A DNA stretch of 64,000 bases from positions 1 through 64,000 of the forward strand of contig CAKUNF010000002.1 in the NCBI GenBank assembly GCA_934668375.1, given 5' to 3'. This document shows positions 52,781 through 61,527 of this stretch, in pieces. A model generated the notes under the pieces. That model worked only from the letters and a program-made list of their open reading frames with translations. It searched no databases and was not told the DNA's origin. The first letter of the stretch is position 1; the number at the start of each line of letters is the position of its first letter. The DNA comes from an uncultured Parolsenella sp. Lineage in GTDB: Bacteria > Actinomycetota > Coriobacteriia > Coriobacteriales > Atopobiaceae. The position numbers and the translations under genes were made by a program.

Positions 52781-55231
52781 ATGTCGGCCCCAAGCCTCAA
52801 CCTCATAGCCCTCGTCCTCGGGGGAGCCGCTGGGGCCGTGGCCGCGGGGCTCGGCGTTCGCCTGGCGCGACGTCATGCGCGCGAGAAGTCTCCCGAGCAC
52901 GATGGCCATGGGGCGCCGGTGCCGCCAAGCGGCTATGCGGAACATGCCAGAGCGGCAGCCCAATCTCTTGAAGGCGATGACGCCGCAGCGGCCCAGGCAT
53001 CCGCCCGGGCGCACGAGTCGCCTGCGGACGCACGTCCTCATGGGGACCCGTTCACACACGATATCGAGGAGTCGCATCCTGCCGAGGAGTCCGTGCCCGC
53101 GCTCGAGCCTGCCCCGGAGCCCGTCGACATGGAGGGCCTTGCCCGCGAGCTTCGCGAGGCAAGCGACCCCATAGCCCGGCTCAAGAGCCTCACGAGGAAG
53201 ATCGGGCATGCAGAGAGGCGCGCCGACGAGGGCCATGCCGCTCCTCCCGACGCCATCACGAGCTACCTCGCGCGCGGCCTTCGCGAGGCGGGCATCCTCG
53301 ACAACGGCGCACGCTGGCCCGAGGTCGTCGTGGTCTATACCAGCCGCAGCCACACGTTCTACCTGCGCGTCTCAGACCACTCCGTTGCCTGGGGAGACAT
53401 GCTGCGCATCCTGGCCGTCGAGGGGGCGCTCAACCGCGCGCTGTTCGCCTGGGAGCACTTCCGCAAACACGCGGACGACGCCATGCCTGCCGAGGACCTC
53501 ACCGTCGAGGACTGCTACCGCTTCAACCAGGCGCTCGCGAGCTCCATCACCGCCCAGCTGGGACCTGAGCCCATCCCCCACGCGAGCATGTCCGACATGC
53601 TCGGCGAGTGGGGCGTCCGCCAGACGATCGCGGCGGGCATCGAGACGTTCCGCCTGCCCCTGCGCCTCTCCGCGCGATTCCGCGTGAACCTCATGGGCGG
53701 GGACGCCGCCATCGTGGCCTCGTTCGTACCGGCCGGCGCCCAACCGTCCTCGGTATGGTCACCCGAGCTGGGACGCATCGTGCCGGCCTCGCACCAGATG
53801 CGCGAGCGCATGGCGACAGACTACGCCCTGCGCTGCTCGCTTCTGCTTGCGGCCCACGCATTCCGCAGCTCCCGACGCCTGTGCCACGTCTTCGTGGCCG
53901 TCTGTCTGGAGACACCCTCTCGCCACGCCTGCCTCGTCTCGGGAGACGTCTCCCGAGAGCAGCTTCGCGAGCACGACCTGTCCGAGGACTTCGACGCCCG
54001 CAGGCTCGCCCGTGAGCTGGGCATTCGCTACTCTACGGAGAACGAGGCCCTCGTACCCGTCGAGCAGGGCTTCGAGCTCGACTCCGAGCGCTTCTGCCCG
54101 CGCGGCCGCTACGAGTCGGTCGACCTCTCGGGCAGGATCCTGCCGAGCTTCGAGGCAAGCCTGCTCGGGGCCAAGAGCGTCTGCGACCTCTCCATCAACG
54201 AGAGCGCCCGCCGTGCCACGAAGGCCCAGGAGGTGGCCCGCGAGCTCGGCGGCTCCACCGAGCGCTCCGTCCGCCGCATCCTGCGCCTCACCGAGAACGA
54301 CCCCGACCTCACGGTGCGCGAGGCTGGCCGCCGTACGGCGAGCAGGCTCATTGACGGCTCGCTCTCCGGAGACGACGCGATCGCCTTCGTGGACGACTTC
54401 GTGGAGGGAGACGACCTCTCCCGTTCCTGCGACCGGGCCATGGACCTGCTCCAGCAGGACAAGAGCGACGAGGCCATCGACGTGCTCACGGACATGCTCG
54501 CGCCCATTGATGCGCTCGACGTGTACACCGACGACGGAGACGACACCTGGCGCCAGTTCATGAGCTATGTGTCGCGCACGCTCTACAACCGCCTGCTCGC
54601 CCGCCCTGGCGAGCGCACGCACCTCGTGCCGGATGCCTACTACGGAGCGCAGCTGCTCATGTCGAGTGCCCTTCTCGCACAGGGGCGCGTGACCGAGGCA
54701 CTCGGCTTTGCCCGCCGAGCCCAGGACCTCGACCCGCTCGACATGGCCGGCATGCTGCGAATCGTTCGCTGCCATGAGCTCGCCGGAGACCTCGACGCCG
54801 CGGCCACCGAGCTCAGGCACTGGCTCGACATCGCCTTTGACCCGCAGGGAATCGGCGTGGGCTACTACCGCCTCGGCTTCATCGAGTGGAAGCGCGGCAA
54901 CGCCGACGTCGCAGACGCCTGTTACCAGAAGGCAGCCGTGAGCCGCGCCTCGTGCTCGCCGGCGGCCACCTTCGAGCTTCACACGCTGCGCGCGCTCAGC
55001 GGCACGGAGCCCCTCGAGCCCGCAAGCGTCGACGAGACGCTCGAGGCCGCAGACGTCCCGCTTGCGCCCACGGAGCGCGTCATCGGCGTACTCGTGGAGG
55101 CGGCGCAGGCATCGACGGACGCCGAGGTCTTCCCCGTCGCGCGCAGCTTCGCGACGCTGCTCGGTGCCCTCACGGGAGACGACGTCATGAACGGCGTCGT
55201 TGAGTCCATCGAGCACGAGCCAGACCGCTAG
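52781..55231 (+). CDS. Large membrane-anchored TPR protein of unknown function
   Basis: An 816-residue protein. One N-terminal helix (IALVLGGAAGAVAAGLGVRLARR, residues 8-30) anchors it, followed by an acidic Pro/Glu linker to about residue 125. A long central region has no recognised domain. TPR-like repeats appear at about residues 625-745 (LAQGRVTEALGFARRAQDLD, then YRLGFIEWKRGNADVADACY). CGGAGGAATCACC places the start at 52781 rather than 52763. Possibly a scaffold for envelope or stress proteins; the family is not recognised. Confidence 0.75.
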   Translation: MSAPSLNLIALVLGGAAGAVAAGLGVRLARRHAREKSPEHDGHGAPVPPSGYAEHARAAAQSLEGDDAAAAQASARAHESPADARPHGDPFTHDIEESHPAEESVPALEPAPEPVDMEGLARELREASDPIARLKSLTRKIGHAERRADEGHAAPPDAITSYLARGLREAGILDNGARWPEVVVVYTSRSHTFYLRVSDHSVAWGDMLRILAVEGALNRALFAWEHFRKHADDAMPAEDLTVEDCYRFNQALASSITAQLGPEPIPHASMSDMLGEWGVRQTIAAGIETFRLPLRLSARFRVNLMGGDAAIVASFVPAGAQPSSVWSPELGRIVPASHQMRERMATDYALRCSLLLAAHAFRSSRRLCHVFVAVCLETPSRHACLVSGDVSREQLREHDLSEDFDARRLARELGIRYSTENEALVPVEQGFELDSERFCPRGRYESVDLSGRILPSFEASLLGAKSVCDLSINESARRATKAQEVARELGGSTERSVRRILRLTENDPDLTVREAGRRTASRLIDGSLSGDDAIAFVDDFVEGDDLSRSCDRAMDLLQQDKSDEAIDVLTDMLAPIDALDVYTDDGDDTWRQFMSYVSRTLYNRLLARPGERTHLVPDAYYGAQLLMSSALLAQGRVTEALGFARRAQDLDPLDMAGMLRIVRCHELAGDLDAAATELRHWLDIAFDPQGIGVGYYRLGFIEWKRGNADVADACYQKAAVSRASCSPAATFELHTLRALSGTEPLEPASVDETLEAADVPLAPTERVIGVLVEAAQASTDAEVFPVARSFATLLGALTGDDVMNGVVESIEHEPDR

Positions 55232-55274
55232 AGTGCCTCATGGGGTTGCGTCCTTTGGGATAAGCCTCCAATCA

Positions 55275-55315
55275 GCGAGGGCGCCGGGAGCCCATGCCCC
55301 CGACGCCCTCGTCGC
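55275..55315. terminator. Bidirectional hairpin terminator
   Basis: GCGAGGGCG-CGGG pairs with CCCG-CGCCCTCG around a small loop between the convergent TPR gene and the YoaK gene. Confidence 0.6.
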
Positions 55316-55334
55316 TTGCAACTGACAGCCACGC

Positions 55335-56018
55335 CTAGCCCAGGCGCCGCACGCCCTTGGTCTTGCCCTCGCGATCGATGAACATGATGAGGAAGCATGC
55401 CGCAAGCAGCACCGACGCCACGGCGATCGCATGCAGCCCAATCCAGCCGATGCAGAGGTTGCCCAAGACCGCCCCGCACACGAACGTGAGGATGACGCCA
55501 AAGTAGAGCAGGCCATTCTCGAGAAAGCCCTTGTTGTGCGTGATGATGTAGTCGTCAACGCTCTGCAGGGCGCTGCGGAGGTTTCCGATGCACATGGTCG
55601 TGGCGATGCCGTGCCCGTGGATCTTGCGGAAGCTCTCCACCTGCATGCCGCACGCAAACGACGTGAGGCAGTTCGCCACGAGGTTGGCCGTGCCGGGAAT
55701 GAAGCTCACGCCCAAAAGGATCGCCGCCTCGAGAAACACCGTGAGCTGTCGCCAATGGAACAGGCTCGAGAAGCGCTCGTGGATGAGGTCCGCAAGCATG
55801 ATTCCCAAGGCAAACGCAAGCACGGGGAAGAAGTATCGGCCCGCGCGCATGAGATCTCCCTCGGAGAGGTTGACGCCCACGAGCAGGATGTTGCCTGTCT
55901 GCGCGTTGGCAAACACGCCGTCACGGGCGATGTAGGAGTAGGCGTCCATGAAGCCGCCGGCCAGCGCGAGCAGCACGCCCAGCTCGATGGACTCGGATAT
56001 CTGCTTGGCACGCTCCAA
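55335..56018 (-). CDS. YoaK family (DUF1275) membrane protein
   Basis: A 227-residue protein with six predicted helices. The family N-terminus LLALAGGFMDAYSYI and FANAQTGNILLVGV is present. DUF1275/YoaK proteins are small membrane proteins of unknown transport function. The start is a TTG at 56018 with AGGAGGG 8 bases upstream; no ATG in frame lies nearby. It follows the M20 dipeptidase by 13 bases, so the two are cotranscribed. Confidence 0.9.
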   Translation of the reverse strand: MERAKQISESIELGVLLALAGGFMDAYSYIARDGVFANAQTGNILLVGVNLSEGDLMRAGRYFFPVLAFALGIMLADLIHERFSSLFHWRQLTVFLEAAILLGVSFIPGTANLVANCLTSFACGMQVESFRKIHGHGIATTMCIGNLRSALQSVDDYIITHNKGFLENGLLYFGVILTFVCGAVLGNLCIGWIGLHAIAVASVLLAACFLIMFIDREGKTKGVRRLG

Positions 56019-56031
56019 AACGAGAGCCCTC

Positions 56032-57468
56032 CTAGAACTCGAGCTTCATGAGCTCGTTGATGGCGTAGATGTAGATCTTGAGCGCCTCGCGCAGCTGGTC
56101 CTCGCTCGCACCCTCGTCCGGGCCGTGCATGGACCCCACCCAGTCGGGGCACATCATCGCGGGCTCCTCGGGGCCAAAGCTCGCGGCGTTGGCGAAGTGG
56201 CGGGCGTAGGTGCCGCCGCCGATGGTGAAGGGCTTCGTGTCCTTGCCCGTGTACTCGTTGTAGCAGCGCACGAGCGTCTGGATCTGGGGCGAGTCGGGGC
56301 TCACGTAGAACGGCACGACAGCACGGCCCGCCTCGAGCGTGCAGCCATGGGTAGCGGCAACCTCGGAGAGACGCGCCGTGATGGCGTCTGCCGTCGTCGA
56401 CTTGGGGAAGCGTGCGTCCACGGTCTGGGCGATGCGACCGTCCTCGCGAAGCTCGACGGTGCCGCCGATGCACGTGAGCGGCTCGAAGACGTCGTCCGTG
56501 GCGTCGATGCCAAGCGAGCTGCCATCCGTCGAGGCGTGGATGGTGCGCTCAAGCTCGAGGAACGCGCGCTCATCATCCGAGCACAGGCCGTGGTCGAGCA
56601 GGTAGGCGCACAGCATGCCGATGGCGTTTCTCGTGCCCTCGGGCATCGACGCGTGACCGCCGATGCCGTGAGCGGTCACGCGCGTGAGGCCTTCGCCCGC
56701 CACCTCGAACTCGATGCCGTCCGCAGGCACAAGCGACGCGGCGTCCGCGCGCACGACGGCCGACGCAAGGCTCGGGATGGCGTTCGTGGCGCTGCCGCCC
56801 TCGATGGAGGCGATGACGGAGCCGGGCACGTCGCCAGAGACGGGCGCGGAGACGAACGTGGCGCCGTACAGGCCCTTCTCGCCGCAGCAGACCGGGAACT
56901 CGGCATCGGGCGTGAAGAGGAAGTCGGGCTCGGGATAGTGGGCGAGGTAGTGCTCGACGTCGCCCATGTTCGTCTCCTCGTTGGCGCCCAGGATCACGCG
57001 CAGGGTGTAGGGCAGGCGCTCGCCCGTAGCCTCGACGCGCTCGGCAAAGAAGCGGCCGGCGTACAGGGAGAGCACGGCAGGGCCCTTGTCGTCGATGACG
57101 CCGCGGCCGAGAAGCCAGCCGTCGCGGCGGACCATCTGATAGGGGTCCGTGTGCCAGCCCGGACCCTCGGGCACCACGTCAACGTGGGCGATTGTGGCGA
57201 TCTGCTTGTCGGAGGCGCCGGGAAGGTCGGCAAAGCCGAGGTAGCCCTCGCAGTCGTGGGCCTCCAGGCCGCAGACGTTGGCGATGCAGAGAGCCTCGTC
57301 GAGTGCCTCGCGCGGACCGGGGCCCCACGGGGCGTTCTCCTCGGCGGCATCGAGGTCCTCGACGCTGCGGTGACTCACGAGGGACTCGATGTCGTCGAGC
57401 ACCTCAGGCCACACGCGGTCAACGTACTCGTCAATCTCTGCCTTGAGCCGGGCGTTGTTCTCGGTCAT
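56032..57468 (-). CDS. M20 family dipeptidase (PepV/Sapep type)
   Basis: A 478-residue zinc aminopeptidase. Motifs are IATIAHVDVVPEGPGW (metal His and Asp), LGRGVIDDKGPA, the catalytic Glu pair in GANEETNMGD, the Asp in FTPDAEFPV, and a C-terminal His in GGGTYARHF. PepV-type enzymes cleave dipeptides and beta-Ala peptides. Length fits the Sapep family. The ATG at 57468 follows GGGAG. It heads a unit with the YoaK gene. Confidence 0.92.
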   Translation of the reverse strand: MTENNARLKAEIDEYVDRVWPEVLDDIESLVSHRSVEDLDAAEENAPWGPGPREALDEALCIANVCGLEAHDCEGYLGFADLPGASDKQIATIAHVDVVPEGPGWHTDPYQMVRRDGWLLGRGVIDDKGPAVLSLYAGRFFAERVEATGERLPYTLRVILGANEETNMGDVEHYLAHYPEPDFLFTPDAEFPVCCGEKGLYGATFVSAPVSGDVPGSVIASIEGGSATNAIPSLASAVVRADAASLVPADGIEFEVAGEGLTRVTAHGIGGHASMPEGTRNAIGMLCAYLLDHGLCSDDERAFLELERTIHASTDGSSLGIDATDDVFEPLTCIGGTVELREDGRIAQTVDARFPKSTTADAITARLSEVAATHGCTLEAGRAVVPFYVSPDSPQIQTLVRCYNEYTGKDTKPFTIGGGTYARHFANAASFGPEEPAMMCPDWVGSMHGPDEGASEDQLREALKIYIYAINELMKLEF

Positions 57469-57551
57469 GGTCGCTCCCATCAAAGCGCGTCGCAAATTTC
57501 CGTCCTCAATGATACGACCGATTGTTCCAGCGCCCAAACTTGGGTATGAGA

Positions 57552-57609
57552 GGTGACAATTGGGGACGGGGTCGATCTGTCACCGTGGGGACGGGGTCGA
57601 TCTGTCACC
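57552..57609. repeat. REP-like element, family A (tandem, overlapping copies)
   Basis: A full copy (57552-57584) and a second partial copy of the GGGGACGGGGTC-(GAT)-CTGTCACC unit lie in the same orientation between the divergent dipeptidase and antiporter genes. Confidence 0.75.
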
Positions 57610-57654
57610 GCGACCGCTCGTCTCCCAGGCACAAGGGTTCCGAGGAGGACATGC

Positions 57655-59103
57655 ATGGCAGAACAGCTCGCGATACTCGCCATAATGCTCGCGCTCGTGG
57701 CGGGCTCGTCGTTCCTGGCGAGTCTCATCCCGGGCAGGCCCATCCCGGAGGTCGTCTTCTTCGTGGCAGCAGGTGCCGTCATGGGACCCAACTGCCTGGG
57801 CGTCATACACGAGACGGCCGGCCTTGCGCTGCTCAGCCGCCTGGGCATGGGCATCCTGTTCCTCATCGCCGGCTACGAGCTTGACCTGCGCGAGCTCACG
57901 GGGCGCGCGGGACGTCACGGGGCCATCTGCTGGGTCGTCTGCATGGCGCTGGCCACGGTTGCCACGCTTGCGCTTGGCCTGGGCCTCTCGAGCGCGGGCA
58001 CGGCGGCGTTCGCCATCGCCCTCACCACGACGGCCTACGGCACGCTCGTCCCCATCATGAGGGACCGCAAGCTCGCGGGCACGGCCGTGGGCGGCGTCAT
58101 CGAGTCCTACGGCGCCATGGGCGAGCTGCTGCCCGTGGTTGCCATGTCCGTCATGCTCTCCCCTCAGCGCTCCATGGGCGCAAACATTGCCGTCTTGCTC
58201 GGCTTTCTTGCCCTGTGCGTCTTCGTGGCCGTCCAGGGACAGCGTGCGAGGGACTGGGGCGGCAAGCTCGTCCGCTGGATTGCGGACAACGCCGAGACAA
58301 GCTCGCAGGCCACGCTCAGGACCACGCTCGTTCTTCTCGTGGGGCTTCTCGCGCTTGCCGCCGCGCTCGACCTCGACGCCGTGCTCGCGGCCTTTGCCGC
58401 CGGCTTCATCCTGCGTCATGTGCTGCCCGCCGAGGGAGGCAAGCGCCTCGTCGAGAAGGTCGAGGTCATGGGCAACGGGCTGTTCGTACCGGTGTTCTTC
58501 GTGTACTCGGCCATGGGGATCGACTTTGCGTCCGTGGGAGCGAACCCGGCGCTTCTCGCGACCTTCGTGGCGCTGCTCCTGCTCGTACGCGCGCTGCCCG
58601 TGGGCGCGTGCCTGCACGTATTTGCCGAGACGCGCGCCATGCCCGTGGGCGAGAAGGTCGCCGCGAGCCTGTACTGCACCATGGCGCTGCCGCTCATCGT
58701 GGCGCTCACGGAGGCGGCGACGAGCGCAGGCGCCATGAGCGCTTCCATGGCGAGCGTGCTCGTGACGGCCGGCGCGCTCACGGTGCTCGTGATCCCCGTG
58801 ATCACGAACGTCTCGCGCGTGGCCATCGCGGCCCATCCCGTTCACGCCGTGCACGAGATCGCCGAGCATCCCGAGACGGCGCGCGACGTCATCCGCGAGC
58901 ACCGCGAGCTCGTGCGAGAGGCCGCCGAGCTCTTCCACGACGAGCGCGCCCAGTTGCGCGAGCAGGGCGTGCGCCTCTCCGCGGCGGACTTTCTCGCCCA
59001 GGCTGAGCAGATTCGCCGTGACCACCGCGCTGACCTGCACGCCATCAACGAGCACAGCCGCGAGGAGCTCGAGGAGATTCGCAGGCGCCGCAGCGGCTCG
59101 TAG
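57655..59103 (+). CDS. CPA2 family cation/proton antiporter (Kef type, no TrkA domain)
   Basis: A 482-residue transporter with about 12 helices in residues 1-400 and a charged helical cytoplasmic tail (REHRELVREAAELFHDERAQ) to 482. The family segments FFVAAGAVMGPNCLGV, LFLIAGYELDLREL and VFFVYSAMGIDFASV are present. It lacks TrkA-N or TrkA-C domains. The ATG at 57655 follows GAGGAGG. Ion specificity (K+ or Na+ for H+) cannot be told from sequence. A REP-like palindrome follows the gene at 59119. Confidence 0.9.
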   Translation: MAEQLAILAIMLALVAGSSFLASLIPGRPIPEVVFFVAAGAVMGPNCLGVIHETAGLALLSRLGMGILFLIAGYELDLRELTGRAGRHGAICWVVCMALATVATLALGLGLSSAGTAAFAIALTTTAYGTLVPIMRDRKLAGTAVGGVIESYGAMGELLPVVAMSVMLSPQRSMGANIAVLLGFLALCVFVAVQGQRARDWGGKLVRWIADNAETSSQATLRTTLVLLVGLLALAAALDLDAVLAAFAAGFILRHVLPAEGGKRLVEKVEVMGNGLFVPVFFVYSAMGIDFASVGANPALLATFVALLLLVRALPVGACLHVFAETRAMPVGEKVAASLYCTMALPLIVALTEAATSAGAMSASMASVLVTAGALTVLVIPVITNVSRVAIAAHPVHAVHEIAEHPETARDVIREHRELVREAAELFHDERAQLREQGVRLSAADFLAQAEQIRRDHRADLHAINEHSREELEEIRRRRSGS

Positions 59104-59118
59104 GCGCCTTGCCCCGCG

Positions 59119-59149
59119 GTGCCCAAGGGGCTACGTCCCCTTTGGGCAT
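59119..59149. repeat. REP-like palindrome, family D
   Basis: A near-perfect dyad GTGCCCAAGGGG / CCCCTTTGGGCA between convergent antiporter and Rrf2 genes. A closely related copy is at 62608-62638. Confidence 0.7.
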
Positions 59150-59176
59150 CGCCCCCTGTGGGCACCCCTGGGCGCC

Positions 59177-59602
59177 CTAGATCACGTAGTCGTTGCCCGC
59201 AAGCGACGTCACGCACAGGTCGGACACACGGATGCCGTCGAGGTAGTCGTCGATGATCGAGCCCAGGCGCTCCCACATCTCGTGACAGCGAGGCTCCTCG
59301 GAGCGGAAGCGCGCAAGGTCGTCCATGCCGCTCGCGGGCGAAAGCCGGCCCTCCGTGGCGCGCAGGACCTCGCCCACCGTGTAGTCGCCGGCCGGACGCG
59401 CCAGCTTGTAGCCGCCGTTCTTGCCGCGGAGGCTCAGGACAAGGTGGTCGCGAACGAGCGCCTTCAGGATGCTCTCCAGGTACTTGTCCGAGATGGACTG
59501 ACGCGTCGCGATGTCGCGCAGCGGCAGGTAGCCGTCTCCCTCGTGCTCCGCGAGGTCGATCATGACGCGCAGGGCATAGCGGCCCTTCGTGGAAACGAGC
59601 AT
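59177..59602 (-). CDS. Rrf2 family transcriptional regulator
   Basis: A 141-residue winged-helix regulator (Rrf2: IscR/CymR group). It has MLVSTKGRYALRVMIDLA at the start, the HTH helix ISDKYLESILKALV and the wing LRGKNGGYKLAR. Only one Cys lies in the cluster loop region (EEPRCHE), whereas IscR has three, so an iron-sulfur cluster is unlikely and a CymR-like cysteine-sensing role is more likely. GGAGG before the ATG at 59602 sets the start. It is divergent from the HD-desulfurase-mnmA unit. Confidence 0.92.
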   Translation of the reverse strand: MLVSTKGRYALRVMIDLAEHEGDGYLPLRDIATRQSISDKYLESILKALVRDHLVLSLRGKNGGYKLARPAGDYTVGEVLRATEGRLSPASGMDDLARFRSEEPRCHEMWERLGSIIDDYLDGIRVSDLCVTSLAGNDYVI

Positions 59603-59679
59603 GGCATCCTCCATCGGCCCGCAGGCACGGCTGCCGCAGAGTCGGCGTACCATGTCTCTTGTTGCAGGCATTTCAATTT

Positions 59680-59696
59680 CCTATCTCTATCATAGG
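59680..59696. promoter_or_regulatory. Candidate Rrf2 operator
   Basis: CCTAT-(7 bases)-ATAGG at 59680-59696 is a 5-7-5 dyad. A wider pairing of ATTTCC with GGAAAT (59676 and 59708 ends) surrounds it. It lies in the short promoter region between the Rrf2 gene and the HD-hydrolase gene. Confidence 0.5.
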
Positions 59697-59764
59697 ATAT
59701 AGGGAAATCGGCGCGATAACAACGAGGGCGGACAAATGGGCCGCCCAGACGCCAAGGAGGTAGC

Positions 59765-60349
59765 ATGATCCCCACGCCACAGGAGGCCTACGAGCTCCTC
59801 GAGCAGTACAACGAAGACCCCTTCCACCTCAGTCACGGCCGCATCGTGGGCGAGACGCTTCGCTGGTTTGCCGCCGACATGGGGCATGCGGACGAGGCGG
59901 ACCTGTGGCAGACGGTGGGCACCCTGCACGACCTCGACTTCGAGCGCTGGCCCGAGGAACACTGCGTTCGCGAGGAGGCCATCATGCGCGAGGCGGGCAT
60001 AGACGAGGTCGTCGTGCGCGCGTGCGCAAGCCACGGCTGGGGACTCACGGGCACGCCCTACGAGCCCGAGAGCGACCTCGAGCGCGTGCTGTTTGCCGTC
60101 GACGAGCTCACAGGGCTCATTGGCGCTGCCGTGCTCATGCGCCCCTCCAAGAGCGTGGACGACCTCACGGTGAAGTCGCTCAAGAAGAAGTTCAAGGACA
60201 AGCACTTTGCCGCCGGCTGCTCGCGCGACGTCATCGAGCAGGGCGCGGCGCGCCTTGGCTGGGAGCTTCCCGAGCTCATGGAAAAGACGATCCTCGCCAT
60301 GCGCGAGGCCCCGAGCGCCCCGCACGGGCCTGCAGACGAGGCGGAGTAG
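59765..60349 (+). CDS. HD domain hydrolase
   Basis: A 194-residue protein of the HD phosphohydrolase superfamily. Metal ligands are His near 23 (FHLSHGRIV), His-Asp at about 59-60 (GTLHDLDF), and a distal His near 99 (ASHGWGL). It follows the YfbR/HDIG-type small hydrolases. The substrate is unknown. CAAGGAGG precedes the ATG. It is cotranscribed with the cysteine desulfurase 5 bases downstream. Confidence 0.85.
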   Translation: MIPTPQEAYELLEQYNEDPFHLSHGRIVGETLRWFAADMGHADEADLWQTVGTLHDLDFERWPEEHCVREEAIMREAGIDEVVVRACASHGWGLTGTPYEPESDLERVLFAVDELTGLIGAAVLMRPSKSVDDLTVKSLKKKFKDKHFAAGCSRDVIEQGAARLGWELPELMEKTILAMREAPSAPHGPADEAE

Positions 60350-60354
60350 CGCAT

Positions 60355-61527
60355 ATGGTCTACCTCGACAACGCCGCGACGACGCGCACGAGCGGCATCG
60401 CCATGGACGCCATGCGAAGGGTCATGACGGGAGAGGCCTTCGCCAACCCCGCGAGCCAGCACGCCGCGGGGGACGCCGCCCTGCGAGCGCTCGAGGGGGC
60501 GCGCCGCGAGCTGGCCGCGTGCCTGCACGCGCGTCCCAGCGAGGTCGAGTGGGTCTCCTGCGGAACCGAGGCAAACAACCAGGCCCTGCTCACGGGGGCC
60601 GCATATGGAGCGCGTAAGGGCCGCCGGCACATCGTGGCCTCCGCCATCGAGCACCCGAGCGTGCTGCGGATGCTCGAGCGCCTCGAAGGCGACGACGGCC
60701 CTTGCGGCGGCGGCTTTGACGTGACGCTCGTGCAGCCAGACGAGACGGGCGTGGTGGGCGTGGCAGCCATCAAGGCGGCGCTTCGCGAGGACACGTGCCT
60801 CGTCTCGCTCATGTACGCAAACAACGAGGTGGGTGCCATCCAGCCCGTGCGCGACGTCTGCCGCATGTGCCGCAAGCGAGGCATCCTGTTTCACACCGAC
60901 GCCGTGCAGGCGGCCGGGCACCTGCCGATCGACTTCACGCGCGATGGCTTTGACCTGCTGTCCGTCTCGGCCCACAAGTTCCATGGTCCGCGCGGCGCAG
61001 GTGCACTCTTGTGCTCGCACCGCGTGGTGCCGGCGTCTCTTCTGCTGGGAGGCGCCCAGGAGCGCGGGCATCGCGCCGGCACGTCAAACGTCGCGGGTGC
61101 GGCGGGCACGGCCGCGGCGCTTCGCGAGGCAAGCGACGCGCTCGATGCCAATAAATCGCAGGTAGAGGCTATGCGCTCGCGGCTCATCGCACAGCTCTCC
61201 CCCATCGATGGCATGCATGTCCTCGGCCCACGTGACCCGGGGCTTTGCCTGCCGGGCATCGTGGCGCTCACGCTCGACGGTGTTGACCACGAGTCGGCAC
61301 TCGTGCTTCTCGACGAAGCGGGAGTGTGCGTGAGCGCGGGATCGGCGTGCGCCGCCGGTGCCGTAGAGAGCAGCCACGTGCTTGCGGCCATGGGCATGCC
61401 AACCGAGGTTGCGCGCACGTACCTGCGAGTCTCCATCGATGCGGCCGAGAACGGCAATCGCGACATCGACGAGGCGGCGGCCGCGATTCGCCACGTGGCC
61501 GAGCGTCTGCGCGGAGGCGCGCGATGA
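60355..61527 (+). CDS. Cysteine desulfurase (NifS/IscS type)
   Basis: A 390-residue PLP enzyme that removes sulfur from cysteine. The N-terminus MVYLDNAATTRT is canonical; the PLP lysine is in VSAHKFHGPRG (about residue 207) and the sulfur-carrying Cys in SAGSACAAG (about 331). The start at 60355 follows GCGGAGT 8 bases upstream. Its last four bases overlap the mnmA start (ATGA), so it is probably the dedicated sulfur donor for MnmA. Confidence 0.95.
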   Translation: MVYLDNAATTRTSGIAMDAMRRVMTGEAFANPASQHAAGDAALRALEGARRELAACLHARPSEVEWVSCGTEANNQALLTGAAYGARKGRRHIVASAIEHPSVLRMLERLEGDDGPCGGGFDVTLVQPDETGVVGVAAIKAALREDTCLVSLMYANNEVGAIQPVRDVCRMCRKRGILFHTDAVQAAGHLPIDFTRDGFDLLSVSAHKFHGPRGAGALLCSHRVVPASLLLGGAQERGHRAGTSNVAGAAGTAAALREASDALDANKSQVEAMRSRLIAQLSPIDGMHVLGPRDPGLCLPGIVALTLDGVDHESALVLLDEAGVCVSAGSACAAGAVESSHVLAAMGMPTEVARTYLRVSIDAAENGNRDIDEAAAAIRHVAERLRGGAR

